From Bacteroidales bacterium (GTDB taxonomy: Bacteria; Bacteroidota; Bacteroidia; Bacteroidales; UBA932), in NCBI GenBank assembly GCA_017427385.1, contig JAFRSW010000022.1, forward strand, positions 172,851 to 236,850: DNA of 64,000 nucleotides, read 5' to 3'. Positions 19,201-26,025 of this stretch are shown piece after piece. The notes under the pieces were generated by a model. The model saw only the letters and a list, made by a program, of their open reading frames with translations, was not told the origin of the DNA and searched no databases. Within the stretch, counting starts at the first letter, position 1; the number at the start of each line of letters is the position of its first letter. Made by a program: the position numbers and the translations under genes.

Positions 19201-19372
19201 CACCGTTCGAAGTGCCCTGCACATAGACCATTGCCCCTATGAGCGTCTCCCCTTTCGAGTCGGAGACCACTCCCTGCACCTTGAGGGTACGGTTCTGGGC
19301 AGATGCGGAGAACACTTGCAAAGTAAGCAGAAGGCAACTTGCAAGCGGCATCAGAATAGATTTGATCCTCAT
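16292..19372 (-). CDS. SusC/RagA family TonB-dependent outer-membrane transporter (SusC2)
   Basis: TonB-dependent transporter of 1026 residues, first gene of the locus. I choose the ATG at 19372 (MRIKS) because it directly starts a signal peptide ending SASAQ and lies 32 nt after the -7 box; the upstream in-frame ATG would fall at the promoter. Domains are a carboxypeptidase-regulatory-like domain, a plug with DEAVAIGYGSQRK and ASAAIYGARSANGVILVTT, and a barrel ending VMF. It pairs with SusD2. The N-terminal quarter is almost the same as in SusC1. Confidence 0.97.
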   Translation of the reverse strand: MRIKSILMPLASCLLLTLQVFSASAQNRTLKVQGVVSDSKGETLIGAMVYVQGTSNGAMTDASGRYSISGVQPNATLVASLMGYEEQSTKVDGRTTIDFVLKDDAMVLDEAVAIGYGSQRKLTLTGSVTTTSGDALVKNSSVNLSQGLAGRLSGVIVNNRSGEPGRDDAVMYIRGRSTLGTNTPLVIIDGVPGRSDEFSRLTGEEIESVTVLKDASAAIYGARSANGVILVTTKRGKFNEAPNVTFSYDIAAQQPTRLVEMADAVLYTNAYNAELAITGGARMYNDTQLEHYRLGDDPILYPNTNWLKEIIKPLSAQHKYGVTINGGGDRVAYFVQMNGQYQDGIYVKSATNYDQLNLRSNIDIKVTKSLSLGVDIQARQQHKNYSAFASDETGIFYNAVRMKPTGATYYPNGLLRGGLNPAVLVQDLTGYNRSIINSVNTTLSAKWDLGATVKGLSVNGKVAYDVRSNFRKQWHQQWKYYRFNEITEEYEEKLNDYWTTPTLNEYQNHYTTTTYNANINYDNTFADHHHVTALAGFEQSAYRRDYFMAGRNRYNSDILDEVFAGDADKTYFSATGQAWETARRSFFGRVGYDYDSKYLFQAIFRYDGSENFPSGRRWGFFPGVSVGWRLSEEGFIKDSFPWLTNLKLRASFGEQGNDQISAFQFLTTYQYESGSAYKLMLDGKEVSMIIPGTIPNPDVTWEVARTWNVGLDGSVKNGLLTWELEWFRTRRSNILTARNASIPFYTGMTSKLPDENIGIVRNTGIELQLGHENKIGDLTYHVTGNFLYARNRIEFMDEAPWPEGHDYMKLEGLPMGSGLYYHVLGVFKTQEELDGYPHKTGATLGDLKYEDMDGDGEITTLDRYRSPFSSIPQIVYGINFDARWRNFDFSMLLQGQGRVRFYYAPLMDPVSYNVEKEAAEKAWTLDNPDSDWPRLGSTNSLGSTNRSDFYIKNAAFLRLKNLELGYTLPKKWFGPKTGIKNVRFYIGGYNLLTFSQLKSVDPENNDEGYQTYPQMKIYNAGVKVMF

Positions 19373-19404
19373 AAACAGTTGTTGGTTATTATTATATGTG
19401 TGCT

Positions 19405-19412
19405 CAAATATA
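19405..19412 (-). promoter_or_regulatory. -7 box of the SusC2 promoter
   Basis: TATATTTG on the minus strand, 32 nt upstream of the SusC2 start. It is the downstream end of the 47-bp block shared with the SusC1 promoter, after which the two leaders are unrelated. That makes this the likely functional boundary of the promoter. Confidence 0.7.
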
Positions 19413-19422
19413 AACAAAAAAA

Positions 19423-19447
19423 ACGGATTCCGTACAACGGAACCCGT
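19423..19447 (-). terminator. Hairpin with T-tract between ferredoxin and SusC2
   Basis: Arms 19423-19433 and 19437-19447, one mismatch and a 3-nt loop, followed on the minus strand by eight T residues. It lies about 20 nt after the ferredoxin stop and is a near-copy of the hairpin at 8206-8230. Confidence 0.7.
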
Positions 19448-19468
19448 AAAAAACTGCGTAAAAGAAGT

Positions 19469-19639
19469 CTACTCTTCGGAAATAGCTCCCATGGGGCAGG
19501 CTCCGGCGCAAGTGCCGCAGCTGATGCAGACATCGGGATCGATGGAATAAACGTCTCCTTCCTTGATGGCACCGGTAGGGCATTCGCCCATGCAGGTTCC
19601 GCAGGCAACGCAAGTGTCGGGTGAAATTTTGTAAGCCAT
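19469..19639 (-). CDS. 2[4Fe-4S] bacterial ferredoxin
   Basis: Small electron carrier of 56 residues. Two canonical cluster motifs are present: CVACGTCMGEC (residues 10-20, CxxCxxC with a later CP) and CISCGTCAGACP (38-49), each followed by an acidic or hydrophobic strand, the classic clostridial-type duplicated ferredoxin. It likely serves anaerobic redox enzymes in the cytoplasm. It has its own TACCTTTG -7 box and a terminator-like hairpin behind it, so it is probably monocistronic and not part of the adjacent SusC2 locus. Confidence 0.95.
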   Translation of the reverse strand: MAYKISPDTCVACGTCMGECPTGAIKEGDVYSIDPDVCISCGTCAGACPMGAISEE

Positions 19640-19668
19640 ATCTTTTATTTGGTTTAGTATCTCGGACG

Positions 19669-19676
19669 CAAAGGTA
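19669..19676 (-). promoter_or_regulatory. -7 box of the ferredoxin promoter
   Basis: TACCTTTG on the minus strand, 29 nt before the ferredoxin start. It is back-to-back with the plus-strand box at 19689-19696, so the two genes are divergently transcribed from an approximately 60-bp region. Confidence 0.65.
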
Positions 19677-19688
19677 AGGTTTTTGTAT

Positions 19689-19696
19689 TACATTTG
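19689..19696 (+). promoter_or_regulatory. -7 box of the DUF1573 gene, leaderless spacing
   Basis: TACATTTG ends only 4 nt before the ATG at 19701. Transcription in Bacteroidetes usually begins several bases after this box, so the message would start at or next to the start codon. Confidence 0.6.
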
Positions 19697-19700
19697 CAAT

Positions 19701-20048
19701 ATGAAACTTTTATTGATTCTATTGAGTGTCCTGTTTGGCGGCCGTGCGGAATTCGACCGCACGGTGCACGACTTCGGGACTATCACCCAGGCTGACGGTC
19801 CTCAGCACTGCACTTTCACCGTCACAAACGTCGGCGAAGAGCCCCTCACCATACTTTCCGCAATAACTTCCTGCGGGTGCACCAACGTGAAATGGACACG
19901 CTCCACCCTTGAAAAAGGGCAGAAAGGAACCATCGAAGTCACCTACTCGAACGAAGACGGGCCATTCCCTTTTGACAAGGCAGTAACCGTATACCTGTCC
20001 GATGTCAAAAAACCTGTAATTCTTCACCTCCGGGGCGTTGTGAAATAG
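19701..20048 (+). CDS. DUF1573 domain secreted protein
   Basis: Single-domain exported protein of 115 residues. A short signal peptide (MKLLLILLSVLFGGRA) is followed by an Ig-like DUF1573 fold: FDRTVHDFGTI, CTFTVTNVGEEPLTI, SCGCTNVKWTRSTLEKGQKGTIEVTY. The SCGC pair is typical of the family. Function is unknown; members are periplasmic and common in Bacteroidetes. I use the ATG at 19701 rather than the one at 19683, because the latter lies upstream of the -7 box. Confidence 0.85.
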   Translation: MKLLLILLSVLFGGRAEFDRTVHDFGTITQADGPQHCTFTVTNVGEEPLTILSAITSCGCTNVKWTRSTLEKGQKGTIEVTYSNEDGPFPFDKAVTVYLSDVKKPVILHLRGVVK

Positions 20049-20060
20049 GGTTTTTCTTGT

Positions 20061-20068
20061 TATCTTTG
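20061..20068 (+). promoter_or_regulatory. -7 box of parE, near-leaderless spacing
   Basis: TATCTTTG with 6 nt between its last base and the parE ATG at 20075. It implies a message beginning essentially at the start codon for the parE-plsC-ligase operon. Confidence 0.6.
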
Positions 20069-20074
20069 TAGGTT

Positions 20075-21988
20075 ATGACTGCGAACACGACAAACTACAC
20101 AGACGACAACATACGCACCCTGGAAGGCGTTCAGCACGTCCGGATGCGCCCTGGCATGTATATCGGGCGCCTCGGCAACGGCAATAACCCCGGGGACGGC
20201 ATCTATGTGCTCCTGAAGGAAATCATCGACAACTCGGTGGACGAGTATGCGATGGGCTTCGGAAAACAGATACAGGTAGACATTTCCGAAGACAACCGCG
20301 TTACCGTGCGCGACTTCGGCCGCGGCATCCCGCTGGATTCCGTGGTGAAGGCCGTGAGCATCCTAAACACGGGCGGCAAGTTCGACGACAAGGTCTTCAA
20401 GAAAAGCGTGGGCCTCAACGGCGTGGGCACCAAGGCGGTGAACGCCCTCTCGGAGTCATTCTACGTATGCTCATACCGCGACGGCGAGTCCTCCTGGGCC
20501 CGTTTCGAGCGCGGTGAACTCAAGGACAGCGGCAAGGCAGAATCCCCCAAGGAGAAGAACGGCACCCTCGTCACCTTCTATCCCGATCCCATGATGTTCG
20601 GCAAGTTCGCCTACAATCTGGACTACGTGGAAACGATGGTGAAGAACTACTCCTACCTAAAGAAGGGCCTCACCCTCGTGCTGAACGGCACTCCCTACAA
20701 GAGCGAAAACGGCCTCCTCGACCTCGTAAACGAGAATCTCTCCGAGGAACCTCTCTATCCCCCCATCCACCTGGAAGGTGAAGACATAGAGATAGTGCTG
20801 AGCCACGGTCGGGACTACGGCGAAAACATATCCTCCTTCGTGAACGGGCAGAACACCCGCGACGGGGGCACCCATCTCGCGGCCTACCGCGAGGCCATCG
20901 CCAAGACCCTGAAGGATTTCTTCAAGAAGAATTACGCCCCCGAAGACTGCCGCCAGGGAGTCGTGGGAGCCATTTCCATACAGATCCAGGAGCCTAATTT
21001 CGAGGGCCAGACCAAGACCAAGCTCGGCTCCAACTACATGTGGGAGAAGCAGACCCACGACGAGCACGGCGTGCTCAAGCTGGACACCGGCCCCACCATC
21101 CGCAGCTACGTTAACTCTTTCGTGGCCACGGAGCTGGACAATTACCTCCGCATCCACAAGGAGATCGTTCCCGTAATAGAGGACAAGATTAAGGATTCGC
21201 AGCGCGAGCGCGAAGAGATTTCCGGCATCCAGAAAAAGACCCGCGAGCGCAACAAGAAAGCCAACGTCTACAACAAGAAACTGCGCGACTGCCGCTTCCA
21301 CTACAACGACAAGGTCACCGAAAAGACCCAGGAAGACATTGAGCGCAGCAGCATCTTCATCACCGAGGGAGACTCCGCAAGCGGAACCATCACCAAGGCC
21401 CGCAATGCAAACTACCAGGCGGTGTTCAGCCTTCGCGGAAAGCCCATAAACTCCTATAAGGAAAGCCGCAAGAAGGTGGCTGAGAATGAGGAACTTAACC
21501 TCCTGATCTCCGCCCTTGGCGTGGAGGACGACCTCGAGAATCTCCGCTATAACAATATCATAGTGGCAACCGATGCCGATAACGACGGCATGCACATACG
21601 CATGCTCGTGTGCACCTTCTTCATGAAGTACTACCCCGACCTCATCCGCCGCGGGCACGTGCACATCCTGCAGACTCCCCTCTTCCGGGTGCGCAACAAG
21701 ACCGCCAACCGCTATTGCTATTCCATAGAAGAGAAGGAGCAGGCCATCGCGGACCTCAAGACAAAAGTGGAGATCACCCGATTCAAGGGCCTCGGAGAGA
21801 TTTCTTCCGACGAATTCGCAGATTTCATCGGCGAGGATATGCACCTTGACCCGGTGCGCCTTGCGGACGAAGAATCCATCGCAGAGATCATGGAGTTCTA
21901 CATGGGGGACAACACCATCGAACGCCAGACTTGGCTGCGACACAATCTGAAGAGTGAAAAAGAACTCGAAGACGTAGATATCGCCTAA
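20075..21988 (+). CDS. parE: DNA topoisomerase IV subunit B
   Basis: ATPase and TOPRIM subunit of type IIA topoisomerase, 637 residues, cytoplasmic; with ParC it decatenates chromosomes. The GHKL ATPase domain shows RMRPGMYIGRLG and LKEIIDNSVDE with the catalytic Glu at about 49. The TOPRIM region has ITEGDSASG and ATDADNDGMHIRML, the metal-binding acidic motif. The GDGIYVLLKEIIDNS wording matches Bacteroidetes ParE rather than GyrB. The parC gene is not adjacent; the next gene is a plsC-like acyltransferase that starts on the base after the parE stop. Confidence 0.9.
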   Translation: MTANTTNYTDDNIRTLEGVQHVRMRPGMYIGRLGNGNNPGDGIYVLLKEIIDNSVDEYAMGFGKQIQVDISEDNRVTVRDFGRGIPLDSVVKAVSILNTGGKFDDKVFKKSVGLNGVGTKAVNALSESFYVCSYRDGESSWARFERGELKDSGKAESPKEKNGTLVTFYPDPMMFGKFAYNLDYVETMVKNYSYLKKGLTLVLNGTPYKSENGLLDLVNENLSEEPLYPPIHLEGEDIEIVLSHGRDYGENISSFVNGQNTRDGGTHLAAYREAIAKTLKDFFKKNYAPEDCRQGVVGAISIQIQEPNFEGQTKTKLGSNYMWEKQTHDEHGVLKLDTGPTIRSYVNSFVATELDNYLRIHKEIVPVIEDKIKDSQREREEISGIQKKTRERNKKANVYNKKLRDCRFHYNDKVTEKTQEDIERSSIFITEGDSASGTITKARNANYQAVFSLRGKPINSYKESRKKVAENEELNLLISALGVEDDLENLRYNNIIVATDADNDGMHIRMLVCTFFMKYYPDLIRRGHVHILQTPLFRVRNKTANRYCYSIEEKEQAIADLKTKVEITRFKGLGEISSDEFADFIGEDMHLDPVRLADEESIAEIMEFYMGDNTIERQTWLRHNLKSEKELEDVDIA

Positions 21989-22570
21989 ATGAGCATGAAC
22001 AGGACGTCATACAGCAAGGGCTGGGCCCGTTTCTGCGGCTGGCTCCTGCGGCGGATGGGATGGACCGCCGTCGGCGGCCCCATTCCTGAAAACAAGGCGG
22101 TCATCCTTGGCGTCCCACACACATCCTTCTGGGATTTCGTGGTGGCCTACCTGTTCTACACATCTTTCGGCGACGTCGCCCACGTCATGATAAAGAAAGA
22201 ACTGTTTTTCTGGCCCCTGGGAGGCATCCTCCGCTCCTGCGGATGCATCCCGGTAGACCGCAGCAACGCATCCGAACTCGTCCGCAGCCTTATCGAGCAG
22301 ATGGAACAGGATGATGTTTTCAAACTGGCAATCGCCCCCGAAGGCACCCGCAAACCGGTGAAACGCTGGAAGGCCGGTGCCATCAAGATAGCCCTGGCTG
22401 CAGGAGTGCCCATTTATGCGGGATACTTCGACTGGCGCACCAAGCGCATCAGCTGCGGTGAAAAACTGACTCTCAGCGGCGACATCGGCGCCGACCTGGC
22501 CATGGTGCAGAATTACTACGAAGGCCTGCACCTGACCGGAAAACATAAAGAAAAATATATTACCGGATAA
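21989..22570 (+). CDS. PlsC-family 1-acylglycerol-3-phosphate acyltransferase-like protein
   Basis: Acyltransferase of 193 residues. The catalytic HX4D motif is HTSFWD (His44, Asp49) and the substrate-binding motif is PEGTRKP (117-123). FPLGG-like FWPLGGILRSCGCIPVDR fits motif III. It should acylate a lysophospholipid or related acceptor at the inner membrane. It directly follows parE and lies 12 nt before a long-chain acyl-CoA ligase gene, so acyl activation and transfer are probably co-expressed. The exact acceptor is not shown by sequence. Confidence 0.88.
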   Translation: MSMNRTSYSKGWARFCGWLLRRMGWTAVGGPIPENKAVILGVPHTSFWDFVVAYLFYTSFGDVAHVMIKKELFFWPLGGILRSCGCIPVDRSNASELVRSLIEQMEQDDVFKLAIAPEGTRKPVKRWKAGAIKIALAAGVPIYAGYFDWRTKRISCGEKLTLSGDIGADLAMVQNYYEGLHLTGKHKEKYITG

Positions 22571-22582
22571 ACTTAAACCATT

Positions 22583-24277
22583 ATGAGAAAGCACAAACAC
22601 CCTTACAGAATACGCAATACCTTCGTTCGCCTGAATCCGAAAAGGCTCTTCAGGGCCTACCGGGACCATTATCCCCAGACACTTCGCGAACTGTTCGAGA
22701 ATTCCACCGAGCATTACTCGAAGCGCACCCTGAGCCAGTATGTGGAAGGCGGCGACCGCTATACTTATTCCCGTTTCCGCGATGTTTGCGACCGAGAATC
22801 CCAAAGGCTGTCGCGCTTCGGTATCAGCGCAGGCGACAAAGTGGCCATCCTCTCCCAGAACATGCCCAACTGGACTGTTGCGTTCTTCACAGCCACCGCA
22901 TTCGGGCGCGTGGCCATCCCCATCCTGCCGGACAGCTCCGAGAACGAAATCACCAACATACTCACCCACTCCGAAACAAAGGTAGTGTATGTGTCCCAGA
23001 GGCTGCTCCCCAAGCTCAGCCAGGATATCATAGACAAGATGACCCTGGTTATCGACATCGAGAGCTTCGAGATCATCAAGAAAGACAAGGAGGCCTTCCA
23101 GTGCGACGGATGGGTGCGAACCCCTTCCGCCGATGAGCTGGCCACCATAATCTATACTTCCGGCACCACCGGCAAAGCCAAGGGGGTCATGCTCAGCCAC
23201 CGGAATCTCTGCCAGAACATCATGGCATCCCACAAGGCTGAGCGCTGCGACAAGAAAGACCGTTTCATGTCCATCCTGCCCATGGCACACGCCTACGAGA
23301 TGGTGATAGGCTGCCTCTATCCTATCTATGCAGGCGCCTGCGTGTATTACCTGAGCAAGCCCGCATCTCCCAGCGTGCTGATGCCCGCGATGAAGAAGGT
23401 GCGTCCCACCGTGATGTGCGCCGTGCCGCTGATTATCGAGAAGGTGTACCGCAAGAGCATCATGCCCACCGTGCAGAAGAGCCGTACGCTGCGCTGGATG
23501 CAGAAATCCCTCCCCTGGCTGTTCTACCGCCTGGTCGGAGGCAGACTCTACAAGAGTTTCGGCGGCAAGCTTCATTTCTTCGGCGTGGGCGGCAGCAAGC
23601 TCGATCCCACCGTGGAGGCTTTCCTCAAGAAGTGCCACTTCCCCTATGCCATCGGCTACGGCCTCACCGAATGCGCACCCCTGGTGTGCAATGCAATGGT
23701 TGGCCGTACCGCAGTGGGCTCCATCGGCATTCCTTCGTATAAAGTAGAAGTCAAGCTGGAAAACGTGAATCCCGAGACCGGAGAAGGTGAAATCGTGTGC
23801 CGCGGAGATAACGTGATGATGGGATATTACAAGGATCCCGAGCGCACCCTGCAGGTAATCGATGACGACGGCTTCTTCCACACCAACGACGTGGCCGTGG
23901 AAGACAAGTACGGCAATTTCTACATCAAGGGCCGCCTGAACAACACTATCCTGGGGCCCTCCGGCGAGAACATCTACCCCGAAGAGATCGAACTTGTGAT
24001 CAATAACGAGGAAGGAGTCAGCGAGAGCCTGGTCGTGGAGCGCGACGGAAAGCTAGTCGCCCTCGTGAAGTTCGAAGACAATGTTCTGGACTGGAACCTG
24101 GAGGGTGAAGAGAGGTTCTATGAAGAGCTGAAATCCCGCCAGAAGGCGCTCATGGAGCGCATCAACAAATTGCTTGGAAAGAATTCCCAGGTGAGCGAGG
24201 TGGATGCGATGAAGGAGCCCTTCGAGAAGAATGCGACGCAAAAGATCCGAAGGTTCCTATATAAGAGTAAGAAATAA
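22583..24277 (+). CDS. Long-chain fatty acid-CoA ligase (AMP-binding)
   Basis: ANL-superfamily adenylating enzyme of 564 residues that should activate fatty acids with ATP and CoA. The P-loop YTSGTTGKAKG is at 191-201. GYGLTECAPL supplies the YGLTE motif, and HTNDVAVEDKYGNFYIKGR contains the adenylate-binding Asp and the hinge. The C-terminal domain is complete, with the usual lysine near KNATQKIRRF. Clean context after plsC suggests membrane lipid remodelling or use of exogenous fatty acids. An acyl-ACP ligase function cannot be excluded. Confidence 0.9.
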   Translation: MRKHKHPYRIRNTFVRLNPKRLFRAYRDHYPQTLRELFENSTEHYSKRTLSQYVEGGDRYTYSRFRDVCDRESQRLSRFGISAGDKVAILSQNMPNWTVAFFTATAFGRVAIPILPDSSENEITNILTHSETKVVYVSQRLLPKLSQDIIDKMTLVIDIESFEIIKKDKEAFQCDGWVRTPSADELATIIYTSGTTGKAKGVMLSHRNLCQNIMASHKAERCDKKDRFMSILPMAHAYEMVIGCLYPIYAGACVYYLSKPASPSVLMPAMKKVRPTVMCAVPLIIEKVYRKSIMPTVQKSRTLRWMQKSLPWLFYRLVGGRLYKSFGGKLHFFGVGGSKLDPTVEAFLKKCHFPYAIGYGLTECAPLVCNAMVGRTAVGSIGIPSYKVEVKLENVNPETGEGEIVCRGDNVMMGYYKDPERTLQVIDDDGFFHTNDVAVEDKYGNFYIKGRLNNTILGPSGENIYPEEIELVINNEEGVSESLVVERDGKLVALVKFEDNVLDWNLEGEERFYEELKSRQKALMERINKLLGKNSQVSEVDAMKEPFEKNATQKIRRFLYKSKK

Positions 24278-24305
24278 AAAATCCGGCCATCCGGCCGGAT
24301 TTTTT
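24276..24305. terminator. Bidirectional terminator between acyl-CoA ligase and rplI
   Basis: Perfect 13-bp inverted repeat, arms 24276-24288 and 24293-24305, loop 4 nt, with a GC core flanked by A and T tracts on both sides. It overlaps the stop codons of both convergent genes and works for either strand. Confidence 0.9.
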
Positions 24306-24744
24306 ATTCTGCAACAACCTCTACGGATATATCCGCAAAGATTTTCTTGTAAATCTTGACTTTGCCTTCGAAAGTGCCAACTTCCTTGATCTCAGGAATG
24401 GTGACATCCTTCTTGTCGACCTCGACACCGGCGGCTGTGAGAGCCTCGGCAACCATAGCGGCGGTAACTGCTCCATAGAGCTTTCCGCTCTCGGCGACCT
24501 TGACGGTGATCTTTACAGGGACGGCTGCGATCTTCGCGGCCTTGGCCTCTGCATCGGCGACGAGTTTGGCTTCCTTATGGGCACGCTGGCGAACGGTTTC
24601 CTCGTACTGCTTGAGGGCAGACTTGGTGCCGAGCACTGCGAATCCCTGAGGAATCAAATAGTTGAGAGCGTATCCGCTCTTCACTTCCACGAGTTCTCCG
24701 GCCTCTCCGAGACCTACGACTTCTTTCTTGAGAATGATTTTCAT
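24304..24744 (-). CDS. rplI: 50S ribosomal protein L9
   Basis: Ribosomal protein of 146 residues. The N-terminal domain shows the L9 signature: MKIILKKEVVGLGEAGELVEVK followed by GYALNYLIPQGFA. A long connecting helix rich in Ala/Lys/Glu and the C-terminal domain follow. It is the last gene of rpsF-rpsR-rplI, 9 nt after rpsR, the conserved order in bacteria. Confidence 0.97.
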   Translation of the reverse strand: MKIILKKEVVGLGEAGELVEVKSGYALNYLIPQGFAVLGTKSALKQYEETVRQRAHKEAKLVADAEAKAAKIAAVPVKITVKVAESGKLYGAVTAAMVAEALTAAGVEVDKKDVTIPEIKEVGTFEGKVKIYKKIFADISVEVVAE

Positions 24745-24753
24745 AGGGCAGGA

Positions 24754-25020
24754 TTATTTAAGGAGGTCAGTAACATAAGGAAGCAGGGCGAGGCTGCGGG
24801 CGCGCTTGACGGCCTGGGCAACCTTACGCTGGAACTTGAGGGAAGTACCGGTGATGCGGCGGGGAAGAATCTTACCCTGCTCATTGAGGAACTTCTTCAG
24901 GAACTCAGGATCCTTGTAATCAACATACTTGATACCAGCCTTTTTGAAACGGCAGTATTTCTTCTTGCGAACCTCTACGGTAGGAGGGTTCAGATAGCGT
25001 ACATTGTCATTCTGTGCCAT
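24754..25020 (-). CDS. rpsR: 30S ribosomal protein S18
   Basis: Ribosomal protein of 88 residues. [23 protein letters not shown] and the core [19 protein letters not shown] with [13 protein letters not shown] are diagnostic of S18, which pairs with S6 on the small-subunit platform. It lies 3 nt after rpsF. Confidence 0.97.
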   Translation of the reverse strand: MAQNDNVRYLNPPTVEVRKKKYCRFKKAGIKYVDYKDPEFLKKFLNEQGKILPRRITGTSLKFQRKVAQAVKRARSLALLPYVTDLLK

Positions 25021-25023
25021 GGT

Positions 25024-25458
25024 TTATTCCTCCTTGGAATCTACGGGTTCAACATCGTACTCGGTGACGTCCTCGACCTCTTCGGCCTTGGGTTCCTCTA
25101 CGGGAGCCTCGGGGGCGTTCTTCTTCGCGGCCTTCATCTCGCGGCGGTGCTCGGCGTATGCGATGGCATCTTTGTCGAGTGCTACGGTGAGAAAGCGAAG
25201 AATCCTTTCGTCACGCTTGTACTGGATTTCGAGATTTGCTACGAATTCAGGATCGGCCTTGAATTCGATCAGGTAGTAGAAGCCTGATGTCTTGTGCTGG
25301 ATGGGGTAAGCAAGCTGCTTCAGGCCCCAGTCCTCTTCGTACACGATTTCTCCACCATTGCTTGTGATGAAGCCGGTGTACTTGGCAACCGCTTCCTTCA
25401 TCTGGGCGTCAGACAAAACGGGAGTTGCAATGAAAACGGTTTCGTACTGTTTTAACAT
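25024..25458 (-). CDS. rpsF: 30S ribosomal protein S6
   Basis: Ribosomal protein of 144 residues, first gene of its operon. MLKQYETVFI, GGEIVYEEDWGLKQLAYPI and FYYLIEFKADPE are typical S6 segments. The C-terminal tail beyond about 110 is an acidic extension rich in Glu, Ala and Pro, longer than in E. coli S6 and common in Bacteroidetes. The 5' leader contains a strong hairpin that may mediate autoregulation by the S6:S18 complex. Confidence 0.97.
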   Translation of the reverse strand: MLKQYETVFIATPVLSDAQMKEAVAKYTGFITSNGGEIVYEEDWGLKQLAYPIQHKTSGFYYLIEFKADPEFVANLEIQYKRDERILRFLTVALDKDAIAYAEHRREMKAAKKNAPEAPVEEPKAEEVEDVTEYDVEPVDSKEE

Positions 25459-25484
25459 TTTGATAATTAATTAGTTATAAATAA

Positions 25485-25513
25485 AGCCCTTATGGGTGTT
25501 TCCCAAAAGGGCT
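25485..25513 (-). promoter_or_regulatory. Hairpin in the rpsF leader, candidate ribosomal-protein autoregulatory element
   Basis: On the minus strand the leader folds as a 7-bp stem (AGCCCTT with AAGGGCT), one T-T mismatch, a 4-bp stem and a loop AAACA that runs into CACCC. It starts one base after the -7 box and ends 26 nt before the rpsF ATG. Several bacterial lineages regulate rpsF through an S6:S18-binding leader; I cannot confirm that this one belongs to that class. Confidence 0.5.
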
Positions 25514-25514
25514 G

Positions 25515-25522
25515 CAAATATA
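25515..25522 (-). promoter_or_regulatory. -7 box of the rpsF operon
   Basis: TATATTTG on the minus strand, 56 nt upstream of the rpsF start and directly before the leader hairpin. Confidence 0.65.
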
Positions 25523-25542
25523 GAAAGAATTTCTATAAAATC

Positions 25543-25971
25543 CTAAAAATTCTCACCCATATCTTTGAGAAATACGCTCATTTTGAACGTGTCCCCGCCT
25601 TGCTCGACGGCATCGACTATCAAATTGAATCCGCCCTCGACCTCAGTGACCTTACAAGTTCCGCTCTTGATGACTGGATCGATGGAAGGCCCCTGCTGGG
25701 GATTGAAGGAAAGGAAGAAATTGCCTTTCAGGTCGGTAGTCTTTCCTATCATGCTGGATTCGAATCCGCCATAGCCGTGAAGGACGCCACCTTCAGTATC
25801 GACATCAACATGGCAGAAACCTTGCATATTGGCGCAGATAGCATGAACAATCTTGTAAGTCTGCCCCCTGACGGTCATGGTGTTGGAAACTTCATCCTCT
25901 TCTTTCTTGCAGGAAGAGAAGGCGGCCACAAATGCGAGAGCGACGGCCAGAATGCTGAAAAATTTTCTCAT
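25543..25971 (-). CDS. Small hypothetical lipoprotein
   Basis: Lipoprotein of 142 residues with signal peptide and lipobox ending at Cys21 (FSSCKKEEDE), where the acidic residues after Cys suggest surface display. The mature part looks all-beta (TMTVRGQTYKIVHAIC, GTCKVTEVEGGFNLIVDAVEQGGDTFKMSVFL). I do not recognise the family. It has its own -7 box at 26001-26008 and no co-transcribed neighbour. Confidence 0.75.
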   Translation of the reverse strand: MRKFFSILAVALAFVAAFSSCKKEEDEVSNTMTVRGQTYKIVHAICANMQGFCHVDVDTEGGVLHGYGGFESSMIGKTTDLKGNFFLSFNPQQGPSIDPVIKSGTCKVTEVEGGFNLIVDAVEQGGDTFKMSVFLKDMGENF

Positions 25972-26000
25972 CTGTTTAGTTGTTAGAGTGTTAACTCCGC

Positions 26001-26008
26001 AAATATAG
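26001..26008 (-). promoter_or_regulatory. -7 box of the small lipoprotein gene
   Basis: TATATTTG on the minus strand, 29 nt before the ATG at 25971; it lies in the gap after nrdG. Confidence 0.6.
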
Positions 26009-26025
26009 CAATTATTTTCATATTG

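Noticed and set aside
22007-23881. A 624-codon minus-strand open frame antisense to plsC and the acyl-CoA ligase
   Set aside because: Shadow of two well-supported genes; spans their junction and has no motifs.
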